Part shown: positions 13,275 to 25,594 of the stretch, in pieces
Layout: each line of letters begins with the position of its first letter
Numbering within the stretch: position 1 is the first letter of the stretch
DNA from: Centropus unirufus
Lineage: Eukaryota; Chordata; Aves; Cuculiformes; Centropidae
DNA: 64,000 nucleotides
Assembly: GCA_013397695.1 (NCBI GenBank)
Contig: VYZI01000106.1
Span: forward strand, 62,001 to 126,000
Reading direction: 5' to 3'
The notes under the pieces: generated by a model
The model's input: the letters and a program-made list of their open reading frames with translations, nothing else
The model's database searches: none
Told to the model about the DNA's origin: nothing
Program-made: the position numbers and the translations under genes

Positions 13275-14443
13275 TGATCTTCTTGTATGACAAGGAGACC
13301 CACTTATTGGATGAGGGAAAGACTGTGTACGTAGTCCACCTGGACTTCAGTAAAATGTTTGATACGGTTTCTCACAGCATTCTCCTCAAAAAACTGGCTG
13401 CCACTGCCCTGGATAGATGCACCGTCTCCTGGGTGGAAAACTGGCTGGATGGTCAGGCCTAAAGAGTTGTGGTAAATGGAGCTGCATCTAGCTGGAGGCC
13501 GGTCACAAGTGGTGTTCCCCAGGGCTCAGTGCTGAGGCCAGTCCTGTCCAATATCTTTATCATCGACCTGGATGAGGGGATTGAATGTATGCTTGGCAGG
13601 TTCACAGATGACACTAATCTGGGAGGAAGTCCTGATCTGCTTGAGGGTAGGGAGGCTCTTCAAAGGGATCTGGACAGGCTGGATCAATGGGCTGAGACCA
13701 ATGGGATGAGGTTTAACAAGGCCAAATGCAGGTTTCTGCACTTGGGGCACAGCAGCCCTGTGCTGTGCTACAAGCTTGGCACTGGAAAGCTGCCTGGAGG
13801 AGAAGGACCTGGGGGTGTTGGGTGACAGCCATCTGAATATGAGCCAGCAGTGTGCCCAGGTGGCCAAGAAGGCAAATGACATCTTGGCCTGTATCAGAAA
13901 CAGTGTGGCCATCAGGGCCAGGGAGGTGATTCTGCTCCTGGACCCAGGCCTGGTGAGACCAGACCTCAAATCCTGTGTTCAGTTCTGGGCCCCTCACTAC
14001 AAGGAGGATGTTGAGGTTCTGGAGTGTGTCCAGAGAAGAGCCGCAAAGATGGTGGAGGGGCTTGAGAACAAGTCTTATGAGGAATGGCTGAGGGAACTGG
14101 GGTTGTTTAGCCTCGAGAGAAGGCTAAGAGGAGACCTTATCACTGCCTACAACTGCCTGAAATGAGATTGTAGAGAGGTGGGTGCTGGTCTTTTCTCCTG
14201 AGTGATGGGTGAAAGGACAAGGGGGAATGGCTTTAAGCTATGCCAAGGGAGGTTCAGGTTGGACATTAGGAAAAAACTTTTCACCGAAAGGGTCATCAGT
14301 TGCTGGAACAGGCTGCCCAGGGAGGCGGTGGAATCACCATCCCTGGAGGTCTTTAAAAGAGACATAGATGAGGTGCCTGAGAATATGGTTGGTTGCTGAG
14401 AGGTATGATTGAACTCAATCATCTTCAACCTAGTGATTCTATG
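13275..14443 (+). mobile_element. CR1 LINE retrotransposon, 5'-truncated, ORF2 broken
   Basis: This is a clear avian-type CR1 non-LTR retrotransposon fragment. It carries the 3' part of ORF2: RT motifs such as VVHLDFSK and VTSGVPQGS, and the catalytic-site region at 13601-13612, which reads FTDD where the family normally has F/YADD. The C-terminal end follows, with the RRAAKM and LGLFSLERRLRGDL motifs. The copy is dead: there is an in-frame stop at 13460-13462, a frame change between about 13776 and 13825, and further stops after 14162. The 3' end is a short tail with GATTCTATG at 14435-14443. The 5' end is truncated, as in most CR1 copies. It lies in MMP16 intron 1 in the sense orientation, inside what looks like an older CR1. 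Confidence 0.93.
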
Positions 14444-14464
14444 AAATTTACAAGTTATTAGACA

Positions 14465-14870
14465 TTCCATGTGTAGACAGAGGATGATAAAGTACTAAAA
14501 ACAGCTAGCATGGTTTTGTCACAACCAATCATATTGACATACTCTAATTACTTTCTTTGATGGGTTTTCTGGGTTAATCAGATATGGGAACAGATAGGAT
14601 TAATTTTTACTTCAGGCAAGGTTTCTGACACTGTCCCATAAAGGAGTCCATAAATTAATTAGGACAATATGAAATTGAGGTAGGGTGCATAACTCGTTGG
14701 AAACGATACTTAAAGCTGAATTATTAATGTCTGACTGTCTGTGAGGGTGGACCGTTCCAGGACTGGTTTTGTTCAACATTTTCATAAACGACTTGGTAAG
14801 AGACTGACAAATGTACTTCATTTAGTTTATGGATGTAATCTGAGAGGCTGGAAAAATTCTGATTTTGCCC
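14465..14870 (+). mobile_element. Old CR1-like LINE, 3' half (interrupted)
   Basis: This decayed sequence matches the CR1 reverse transcriptase region in order. A segment resembling 'ACAGCTAGCATGGTTTTGTC' lies at 14501-14520, then a 'TTTCTGACACTGTCCCATAA' segment at about 14621-14640, and then 'TTCAACATTTTCATAAACGA' at about 14772-14791, which corresponds to the RT core segment encoding FNIFIND. All frames are interrupted. Its upstream partner is probably the fragment at 12640-13230. The 3' limit is uncertain because similarity fades near 14870. Confidence 0.65.
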
Positions 14871-15126
14871 TCATCTCTATTATAGCTAAACTTCTGTTTG
14901 GTTTAATGTGTCTTTTTAGTTTAGACTTTGTATCTGGGGAACTGGTCATGTTACCTCAAATAGGATGCCTTCCTAATGAGTTATTCTGAACAGGTTTACA
15001 CATACAGAGACAGGGAACAGAACTTCTGAATCAGTTCAGTGTGAGTCACTTGCCAGACTGCTGCTATTTATTGCTCCACACATACTCTCTCAACAGTTTT
15101 GCATGAACACTTTGCTCTCTTGTGGA

Positions 15127-15150
15127 TGCTCCAGATGTGCGTCTGGAGCA
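15127..15150. repeat. Perfect 9-bp hairpin
   Basis: TGCTCCAGA at 15127-15135 and TCTGGAGCA at 15142-15150 are exact reverse complements around a 6-nt loop. It is GC-richer than its surroundings. No function is evident. Confidence 0.6.
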
Positions 15151-18100
15151 CAGCAGTCTCTCTGCTATGGTCTGAGAATTTCACCTCCCCAAGCTTTGGT
15201 CTTGTTTATTTTGAGGCCGTTGGATGGAAATGGCAGCCACTGTATCTGAACACATCACATCAGAGCTAGCTGAAATCACAAATTTTGTCATGTAAGCAAT
15301 TCCAGTATTTTGACATTTATCTTCTGGGTCCCTTACTGGATTAGATTTCCTCTTCCATTAGTTTGGGTGAGACTGCCATGCCTCATAGAAGACGTAGTTT
15401 GGACAGCCTAACAGGTATTTTGCCACTGTCTTAGAGCAAATTGCACTATTTCATTTGCTTGTAAAACTTGTGTACCAGAATAATTATAAGCTTTGATACG
15501 AGTTATTCCTAAATTGTGCCTGTGTAAGAAGAGACCGATGAGCGAATTATTTCAAACTGTGTGATTCCGTAAGAAAAAAGTCCTTGTTTTGTAAGTAAGA
15601 GGTTTTCTTTAAAGAATTATTTTCGCCTTTCATTTAAAAGCTGAGAGGTTTATATGAAAATATATGCATGCTTTAGTTTCATTGGTGATGAAATTAATTT
15701 CTTCAGTTATTCCCATCTTTGTTACTTCAAAACAGGATGAAGAAAAAAAGAAAAAGGATCCTTGGCAGGAGTAAGGAAAGATATTGCTTCAGGAGGAGCA
15801 GTAATTTAATCTTTTGTTTGTTTTGCTCCTGCAAAGCTGATGGGTGATACTTCTGGGTATTCTGTTTTTTTAAGCAGGATTCTTGTTTTTCATGGGTGAA
15901 GTGATTATGTAAAAGAGTTATTTGTTTTGTTGTTTTTTTCATTATTTTTTGCAAAATAATTACATTTACCCCTTAATAAATTGTACTCTGGTTGTAACAG
16001 TTTGTTTATTCTGAAAAATAAAGAGAAGACCACCATGTAATGCTGATTTTGAGTGGAAGTTAACTAAAACTATAAAGTTCCTTGAAAGCATTTAAGTGTT
16101 TGCTGTTTTGTGTATAATTAATGCTGCCGCATGCAAAACGTCTATCCCTTGAAACAACTGTAGCAACCATATTTCTTCATACATGGCATTGGGTTTGTTT
16201 CTAGTCCAACAAATAGCAAGTATAGTTTTCCTCATTTGTTTATCTTCATTGATTAGGGCATTTCGATATCAGTCTAAATGTTTGTTTATAGCAAAACCTA
16301 CACAGATGCTTTCTCTGGTATTTTTTACAAGAGAAGTGAAAAATCTAGTATTTATCTTTTTCTTCAGTCCTCAGCAAGAATAAATTGCTCTGCCTTCATT
16401 TCTTTATCTCTGAAGAGCATGGGCAGAAAAAAATAGGAAATTAGCTTCTGTGAGAGGGATAGCAGAAGTACTGTCTAGTGAAAGATCCACGTGAGCATGA
16501 TTCATTGTCTTAACATTACTACCGCTGAAATGTTTCTGTTGATGGTGAAGTGTGGAAGGTCATTGTCATGGTATTCGTAGGCCATGCAAGCGCTGAGCTA
16601 AAATAAGAGTACCTTATCCAGCAGGCCCTCTGTGCTTTCTGTTCCAGATAGCTCTTCAATCATTTTGACCCCTGCTTGCATCTGTCATAGCTAGGTTTGG
16701 ACTTCTCAGTCTACTTCTAGTGCTAAAAGTCAAGCAGCACTAATGCTCGTCTCCCTGCTGCAGAGCTACATCTACTGTGCTGGCTTTTCTCTGTGAACTT
16801 AAATCTCCTCGGGGCTTTGTTCCTGTTGTTCAGTATAATTACATATTTTAAGAACAATGTTACTTTTGGCTGTACAAGCAGGAAAAATCTTTCTTGAAAG
16901 CATTAGTAGTTTATATTTCTTCATGAATCGGGATGATGTTTCAATTTCTTTGTTTGGATTTGTGATAAAGTGAAATCTTTCTAGAGAAAGCTTTATTATA
17001 CTGCAAGCTCTAGCAAAGCAGACAAGCAGTTGATTAAATAATTCACTACTTTTTCTTATCTTTAATTGAATCTAGCCCATCTCAGTTGGGCAAGCAGGTC
17101 TCTTTGATGTTTTTTCCTTTATGTCAGCTTGTGTGTGTTGCAACAAAAAAAAGAAAGTACTATTCATATATAACCAGGCTTAAACAAAAGAGCAGTAGAA
17201 ATCTTGGTGATTCTTTCTCCAGTACTTTCATGTAAGTATTCCAATATGGAGGACGAGCTTCTTCCATCCCTTGAACCAACATAAGCAAGGACGAATTTCA
17301 CCAAAACCACCAGTGTTAATGGGAGGGTAATCAGGTCTCTTGTTTACCCAAGGTCTATGGAGCTGGGAGGAAAGGGGCCCTCTATTCTGGATATGCAGAT
17401 TTTACAATGACTAAAGTGGCTGGAAAAAAAAACAACAAAATCTTGTAAGTCTTCCCTTAAAATTCAGGGATTTAAAGGCTTGTTTTACTTTTAATATTAC
17501 TGATTAAAAGCCAGGTGGTGCCTGGTGCACTTAATAAAAGTGAGTTATAGAAGTCATCTTTTTGGTTTTGGGGTTTTTTTTGTTTCTTTTTTTGTCAAAG
17601 CTCACATAAACTTCTATGTGATGCAGAAAAAGAAACCAAAAAACCCAAACATTTTAAACAAAGGTGACAAGGGTAAGCAGGAATTGAGAGAATAGAAATA
17701 ATATATAACAGAAGGTTGATTTAATCTGTATTTAGATGCTGTGAGTTCAGCCAGCATAATTAACTCTGCCCTGGACTTCTTGCGTGTGGCATTGCCCAGA
17801 AGTCCAAAAGTTGTGTAGAGGTGGTTGTTCTGCTGTGTAATTTGAGCTTTAATGCACTGTGTAGACTCACGTGGGCTATTGCCAGAAGGGCTACAATCTG
17901 CTAGGGACGCTGATGGCGTAGAAAAGACAAGGAATGAGGCTGGAGTAAAGCCTAAGTGAAATGAGTGAGCAAGTACTGCACTCAAAAGTTCATACTTTGA
18001 AATCTCAAGGCAGGTATTTAAAGAGGATAAAAGGTAAAAATTGTTGCCCTTTGTAGACAGGTCAAATAGATGTAAACAGGAATCATCCAGAAATGTATAA

Positions 18101-21100
18101 AAGCTGAACAAGGTGAGGCAGAGCTTTGAATGTTAAGTCTAAGGAGGTGGAGAAGGCAGGTGAATGACAGCAGGGAAAGCCTTAAGAAAAGTATCAATGA
18201 GATTTTAAGAGACAAGTGGGAAAATAAATGGAAGCAAACTATAGAATCACATAAAAGAATATAGAACATATGCTTTTTAAGAAGGAAGACTGTTTAAATA
18301 GCTGGTTCATGAAGGAATGTCTGATTCTTCTGAAGTCAAAATGTATTGCAATTTAATTCACAAAGAAGCTGTGGTGACGTGAGGCGCAATTGATATCAAC
18401 TCTCTGCATTCCTACTTCTTCATAATCAAAGGGCAAAGATATGAAGTTGCTGAAGATTTTTCCAGCTGCAGTTTCTCCCTTTACAGTATAATCACCACAC
18501 AGCTGCTTTAGAGCATACTTCAGGTTGGTCATATGAATTTAGTTCTGCTGATGGCTGCCTGCATGTTTTATTTGAGAAAGCTTGTGCATATCATTCTATA
18601 ATGGTACCAATTTTCATTTTAGGTCAGTATGCTTATGATGAAAAATAGCTAGAAATGGCACCACCAGGTGCAGGCCTGAGTAATCTAGTAGAAGAAACTC
18701 TTATAACAATATGGCCTCAAGTTTTCCCTTGAAGCAGTGTTTCTCTTCTGCACGATGCAAACACAATGTTTGGAAATAATTCATTATAACCATCTTGTAA
18801 AAAGATGTCATACCGCAGCGTTACACTTTGAGGCTCTTGGTCTTTCTAGTGGAAGTCTAAAGACTATTAAATGATTGAGACACTGTGGGGACTTGGGGTT
18901 CTGATGTGTTGTGGATGATTTTTGGACACATTTGGGTAAATATACGATGTTACATGATAACCAGCAAGAGTAGCACAAGGGCACTTTTCTAGTCTGAGAT
19001 ATATCTGGCTGTAAAATGTAGTTCTGACTTTAATGTTGCTTTAGGATAAGTGATAGGTAGCTTAGTTTTGTGTCTGTTCTTAGAGTGGAGACATTTAAGT
19101 GCATATATGTTCCATAAACTCCACAGAGCTGTCATCAGCCTGCAGATCCCGATCCGCCAACTGCTTGTGCTTTCTGAAATGATGATGTCTTCTTTTCTTT
19201 GCATCCAAAAAAACACATTAGGGTTTTGGATGGCTAGGGTTGCACGTCATTCTTAACTGAGGTTAAGCCTATTTTTCTTGGTAATATTTCTTCACAAGTG
19301 TCAGCAATATTTTCCTCTGTGGAATGTGCACTTCCTCTGATTTACATATCCTCATATCTTTGAGCTGTCAGTTTTCCTAGATAGTTCAGTTTTTGCTTGA
19401 AATAATACTGTAGTGCATATTGACTGGGCAGTATTTTCAGAGGTGAGATTTTTATTTGTTATTTACAATGTATAGCTGCATACTATGTTTAAAAAGCAAA
19501 AGCCGAATGCTAAATTATTTTAAAAATACTTATCACAGGATTGAAAGAGAGAGAACCTTAAAACTATTACTTAAAATTCATCTGTCCTGTTGTGGTTCTG
19601 GACTTTTTTTTTTCTACATCTTTACGAAAGGTGATACCATCTAGGTAGCTGGAATTGGATCAGAAACTGATCTACTTTGACAGTTTTACCATCTGGAAGC
19701 TCTTATTTTCTGTATATGAAAGATTTTTTGGTTTGGTTTTCTTTTAGATTTTTTCAAATAAGAGATATTTTGATTTAGAGTTGCAGATGTAGCGCAAAAG
19801 TGCTTGGCACATCTTAAGTGGTAGGTGGTGTGGTGTGATTTGACTTTCACTGTCTACCTGGGGTCTCAAAAAACTTTAGGACAGCAGTGATTTTACTTAC
19901 CTTTGCCTGGCTTTCCTTTCTGATAGATGTTTATTAGCTAGGACAGTGGAGAGCTTGGTACAAGCAGTCAGGACTGGAAGCCTGAATACATTTAACCACT
20001 AACCACAGTTAATGTACTTTTAATGGCAGTGACTATCATAAGTCTGATCATCTTCTTCACACTTCAGTTTTATTCCATGCTTGCCCTTTTACCTATTTTT
20101 ACCCTTTTACAACCTACAGGCTGTTAGACTAGATAGTTCCAAGGAACTGTCTGGTCAGGATGCCAAGAATGACTATACTGAAATATTCTTTTAATAATAA
20201 TTAAATGAAAAGACCAAAGAACTACATGTCAATTAAAGAATTAGAACAAGTAGTAGATTTGGGATATGTAATCTGCTTATGCTAAGTTATATTGGTAGTA
20301 AAAAGATACCATGAACCATTTAAAGAAATAAACACGTTCTTGAATTCAATGTTATTTGAGTGTTCCGTCCTGCTAAAGAAATAATTATCATAACATCTAA
20401 ATTAATAGTCTATAAAAACAGTGGAAAATAACCAGAGTTTGGACCATATTGATTCTCTTTTGTACACTTCTGCCTGATCAGTTAGAGCTAATGTACCATC
20501 GAGATCAAGCAGTGCTTGATGCTGATTTCAGTGATAGCGTGCTCCAGACGCATGAATCAAAACACCATTTCCAAGAGATTTCAGGTACTTTCCTGGTGTT
20601 ACAAATTTTCAATATTTTAACATTAAGAAGGAAAGGAGGACATAAGAATTAGTATGAGTAAAAGAAAAACCAAGTCTTGCCAAGCATTTTTATTATAATA
20701 CTGAATTGTACACTATTTGTCTCTATCTGAAATGTTTCAAGACCTTCACAAGACTGGGAACAGAGACTTTCTATATATTCTTTCCCCACTAATCAGTTGT
20801 AAGGATTTTACAAGATTTAATTCAAGTATTCTGTTATGAAAAGTGACATGTCTAGAAGCTGGTGTGTCAGCTGCCCTATGTGCCCTACAGAAATCAAGAA
20901 AATAAATAGCTCATTCTGAGACTGCAAGCAGATTTTATTTATTTATTTAGAAATCATATGAAAGAAAACTTTCTTTGATTAAGTTTGAAGGGATCTAGAT
21001 GTGTCTAGACCACCTGTCTAGACCTTATGTGCACAAATGAAGCCATTTATATAAACAGTCATTAAGACAGTACATCATCCTAGACCTCAGTGCTCTCAGG

Positions 21101-21904
21101 TTCATTTTCCTACAAAGCAGTTCAGTGCTCACTAAAACCGCACAAATCTTTTCCAGTTCCTTCCAACCCCAGACTGGTCTACATGGGTCCCTCTGTAGAC
21201 CTATGTCCTATTCTTTGTCAGTCCCCACTACTTTTCTTGATTAAGGTTTCTGAGCTGTTCCCTGGAGGTATCAGCTGCTGGACCTCCTGAACTCTTTCAG
21301 TGCATGTCTAATAAACATGCAGCTTTTGCTTGCAGTAAGCGTTGCCTCTTTGCTGTCTCAACCACATGTGTTTTATGGGGCTGAGATAAAGTGAACAGGT
21401 ACAAGAGAAAGACTAATAATTTGTAGATCATTATATGCAAAAATGCAAGTCTAATAGCTACTGCCATGGTCGTAGCCAAGTCTAATACTACATGCCAGTA
21501 CTCCATCATATCTTCCTCTTCATAAACAATTATGATCTCTAGGAAGTTTGTTACCTCTAGGAGGAAAATAATATGAGGCATAGGAGAAGGCTGTTGATCA
21601 TCCTGCTTTCAGAGTAAAGGTTAGAACTTCCCTGAACTAATTCTGCTTTGAAATAAAGCAGAATCATGAGGAAAAAGACAATTCATCCTAATTTTTAACT
21701 TGCTAGAGAAAGTAAAATTTCTTAAAACTTTCAAACTTATTCCATTAGCTACTTATCTTTCAAGACTTTGTTGAGAAATCCGTTTATGATGACATTTTGA
21801 ATTTATTTTGAGAGAGAGAAATAGGTTATTTGCTGAGTGCTGTAGTACAGTTCTCAGAACATATGGATTGGAGTGAATGGTTGTCAATTTATTGAGGTTG
21901 GCAG

Positions 21905-22075
21905 GTTATATTCAGTGCTGATAAGGTAATGCATGCTAGAGGGGATAATTTGAATATCTCATGCACATTGCAGATTTCTAAATTAATTGTAGTCACTAAG
22001 GGAAGAGACAGGCAGTGTTTTGGAGAGCTCAGCGAAAACAGCTGTTCAGTGTACTACAAAAAGAAAATACCAGGA
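21905..22075 (+). mobile_element. Old CR1 LINE remnant (ORF2, RT/C-terminal region)
   Basis: The order of recognisable pieces matches the CR1 ORF2 segment downstream of the RT catalytic site: 'TTCAGTGCTGATAAGGTAAT', a 'GCATGCTAGAGG' block, a VTKGRDRQCFGELSEN-type translation, and a cysteine/valine/lysine block that in CR1 precedes the 'KAN' motif. It is degenerate, without a useful reading frame or a visible 3' tail. Limits are approximate. Confidence 0.6.
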
Positions 22076-23946
22076 CATTTAAAAACAATTCTGAAATTTC
22101 TAAAATATGTTAATATTATTAATCCATTACTATTTTCTTGTGTAGTGTTTGTTACTTTCTGTCAACCTCATCTCAGGGAATGATTCATCAAGTAAAGGGA
22201 GAATACTAAAAAAAGGTGGGGAGAAATTTGAGTAAGGGTATGCCTTTTTCGTAAGGCACCATGTTAATAATATTTCATTTGAGGAGTCTAAATAGGATCA
22301 ACCTTAAAAATAATAAAAGCTACACTGAATTCTCCTGCTTATCTTTTCAAATGCGAACGTAGATCAGCTGCATGAACAGCAAAGTTTGAAGTGAAAATTG
22401 CTAACAAAACAACCTTTAGATAATGGGATGGAAATGAATTTACCCCAATAGCCATGTTTCCCATTATTGTCGAATAGAAAGTTTTTACTAAGGCAGGAGA
22501 TGAAGTACCTTTGAGACAATCCATTGTGGCATTTACCATGTTTATTTCCATACTTAGTTTCTAATTTCTTGTTGTGATCATCAGTTTATGTGATGGGGAT
22601 AATCATCCTGGCAAGAACAGAATCTGTTAAGAGGTTTTGATGTTACTGGAACCTTCAGCTTAACTTTGGTCTCAAGTTATCTGCAAAACTTACCTAATAC
22701 TGAAGCAAGACTATATTTATGCTCTAGAAAGGAGAAATGGAAAGGAAGCAGAACTAGAGATCAGATAAATGTGATTAATCCGAAAATGTCACTTGCGAAA
22801 GACTTATTTCATTAGACATACCTCACTTCATACCTCACTTTTTATCCATAAAACTGAATGAAAAGAAAACCGGTTTTCTACCTGGTAGTGTTAGTTTCGT
22901 AAGAGATAATGCTGAACTTCATGGTGTGGACACATGAGATGCTTCAATGACTATAGGTATCTTAAAAACTAATGGAACGTTCGTTACAGTTTCTGTTAAG
23001 ATGATGTCTTAGGGTCTTCAAATCTACGTCTGACTATTAAGTGTTTTGTAGTTTTGAAGCTCTATCCTTCCATAATTGTAAGACAGAAGAACGTCCTTAA
23101 ATTTTGCATCCACTTAGAAATTAGGTCTCCATCGCTGCTTCTTTAGACTTTCTGCTATGAACAGAAAGAAAAGAAAGATTGCTGCCAGTACTCTGAGCCA
23201 CCATTTACATCGCTGTGTTTGCTACAGGTAGCTTTTTCAGCAACATGATTCCTCACAAGTTTCACTCTCTAGGAAATTCTCGTTAAAAACTTGTTCCAAT
23301 CCCTGCTCCTCCTTATAAGACTGTCAAAGAGCAGCATGAGCACTTCAAGTACTCTTTAATATATTCAGGAAGTCACCTTGGCACCAGTTTCTTTTCAGAT
23401 AATGGTGACATTATTAAATTGACTAGTAAACTAAAAAAAAAGACTACTGTCCTAATTATATATTTAAAATGCCTTTAACCCAAGTTAGTTTGTTGAGTTA
23501 GAAAACTCATTGCTTTTAAAGCTGATGTCATACAGTGTTCCAAAATTAGAAGGAATTTCTACTTTTTAGTAACATCAATTTCTTATGGTAAAAAAAAAAT
23601 GCATAACTTTATCACTTTACTCAAACTGAATAGACCAAGTCTAAAAAAATTATTTTAAAATGAAAGCAAACTGATATCAAATAAAGTGCTACTTGGGATA
23701 CTTTATATTTGCAGGATTAACACACTGATGGCACTGCTACAACAATAGATTACCTGTCATGTTTATTAATTGCGAATGCAATTTCTAAAATGTACTAGAT
23801 TAATTGTTTTGGATATTATTCTTCTTAATCACATGGAAGACCATGGATTTGAGAAGAAAAATCAGAAAAACATGGTACATAATTTTCCCTGTCCTTTTCT
23901 CATGTTTCATTTCTATCCACACGCTTGAGCTGGGGAAACAATGTAT

Positions 23947-23979
23947 TTAAAAAAAAACAAAAACAAACAAAACAAAAAC
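23947..23979. repeat. A-rich simple repeat (AAAAC-like)
   Basis: A run of A interspersed with single C residues in roughly AAAC/AAAAC periodicity. It is low-complexity, and no element ending in it was recognised. Confidence 0.8.
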
Positions 23980-24099
23980 TCTACAATGTCTGAGCTTTAT
24001 AAACATTACTAGTGATAGTAATGCCAGGAAATTATTTTCTTCTAACAACTTGTTTTTTTAATATATATATCAAAGTGTAGATATATGCTAATCTTGCTG

Positions 24100-24220
24100 T
24101 TGGTTGATAGAGGCCCTTGACTGAGTTCTGCCAGATACCGAGTGCTCTAAGCATCCATCTGAACCCATGGCTGTTGAGAGCACTCAGGAATTCACAGCAT
24201 CAGGTCCTAATTATGCAAAG
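24100..24220. repeat. Possible ancient dispersed repeat with inverted GAGTGCTCT arms
   Basis: CGAGTGCTCT (24139-24148) and AGAGCACTCA (24177-24186) are near-perfect reverse complements (9 of 10) separated by 28 bp. The surrounding phrase, including 'GAGAGCACTCAGGAATTC' and 'CAGCATCAGGTCCTAATT', resembles an old amniote dispersed repeat containing 'GCTCAGCACCT...CAGG' wording. I cannot name the family with certainty. The alternative is a unique stem-loop sequence. Confidence 0.35.
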
Positions 24221-25573
24221 CTAAAATTGTTCTATTACATTTTCAAATTGAAATACACGTGACGATTGCCCATAGGGAGCTAATAAAAGATAATCTCGTG
24301 GTTTGCTTTGAAGCAATTACTGTATGTCCCTTTCTGCCTGCAGGAATCACCTTGTCACATCCCTCATTCACATCAATCCGCCACTTCCCCTTCCCCACTT
24401 CTATTTTTGTAACCCTGCCCTTTAACAAAAATAGAGGATGACATAAAAAAGAGAGTTGCAGATGTACTGAAATATATGGAGTCTTTTTGCTGCTTGCAGA
24501 AGGATTACAGACAGCTGGTGAGTTAGTGTACTGCAAGCAAAATAGACTTATCAAATGAAGTATAAGGACTTCTTTATCTTTGTAGAAGAGGAGTCTACTA
24601 CAGCTAGCCTGGTCATACTCTGCCATTGATCTACAAAGAGGTGGTTTCAAAGAAAGGGGACGTTCTAGTTCAGAATTAATACGATCATATTTTTGCAAGA
24701 TAAATTTCTGTGCACTTTCTGACTTTTTTCTTCACCTTAACACCTATGGCAGGAGCCAATTGTGATGAATGGATAAACCCCACATTAATGTTAAGTTTCA
24801 CTGATATGAATGCTTCCCTTCTGAAGTACATTATTGACTGCAATAATATTCTCAGAGCCTAAAAACGACAGTGGCCATTTCCAGCTTTGAGTCTGCTGTT
24901 TGTAGGATGGCAATGGATGTAGTGGGTTGGTCCTTCTGAATTCATGATGAAATGCATTTCTTTGATTATTTAGCATATGTATGTGAGGGTTCATATGCCC
25001 TTATTTTGTGGAATCTAAAACAGAAGAAACAAAAGTCAAACAAGTGTTAAGCTGTAGGATCTAAGCAACAAATCTGATTTTCCCTGGTGATGTTCAGTTC
25101 CCTACTTGCTCTTAGAAATAGTGAATCAGAAGAAACAACTCTGCACTAATACACTGTGATGGTAAGCACAGTCAAAATAATGCCAGCAATATAGATAGAC
25201 TAGAACAAAATACTCAGCTTGCAAAATTACAGACCAAAATTATAGTCCAGTGCTATAGGGATCATGTGCTAATGCTATGGCAATGACAAGGTGTAGTAAT
25301 CTTCTGAAGTTTGATGAATCGTTTGAAAGTCTTGTCTTCCTTGATAAATTACCAAATAACAGTTATATTTATATAGTGTTTCATATGTTCGAGGCCTTGT
25401 CTGGATTCTTGCAATGCTGTGTTGAGGAAAGTTAAGCAGCATCATTCACTCTTACTTTTGTTGCCACAAAATCCAGCTAATTTTGCCAGGAGCACCTGAT
25501 GGACCCATGGCTCAAGCACAGTTTTCTCACTCCAGCCTAATTATTCTTTTATGTTTAGGTATGTATGGATACA

Positions 25574-25594
25574 CATATATATATATATATATAT
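25574..25594. repeat. (AT)n microsatellite
   Basis: About ten uninterrupted AT dinucleotides following ACAC. Confidence 0.95.

Noticed and set aside
13526..13997. Two overlapping minus-strand frames of 147 and 94 codons
   Set aside because: Antisense shadows of the CR1 ORF2 at 13275-14443, made possible by its higher GC content.
17614..18111. 165-codon open frame on the minus strand in intron 1
   Set aside because: The longest frame not tied to a known element, but its composition is that of translated AT-rich/low-complexity intron (Phe/Leu/Ser-rich, ending in an F-rich tract from poly-T/A), with no domain or splice context. Probably chance.
20110..20160. Possible CR1 3' tail-like phrase (GGCTGTTAGACTAGATAGTTCC)
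   Set aside because: Only about 25 bp resembles the CR1 3' UTR wording and no tail octamer or ORF2 sequence adjoins it. Too short to call.
24243..24698. 151-codon open frame on the minus strand
   Set aside because: No recognisable motif and no protein-like pattern. It starts in sequence next to a possible old repeat. Probably chance.
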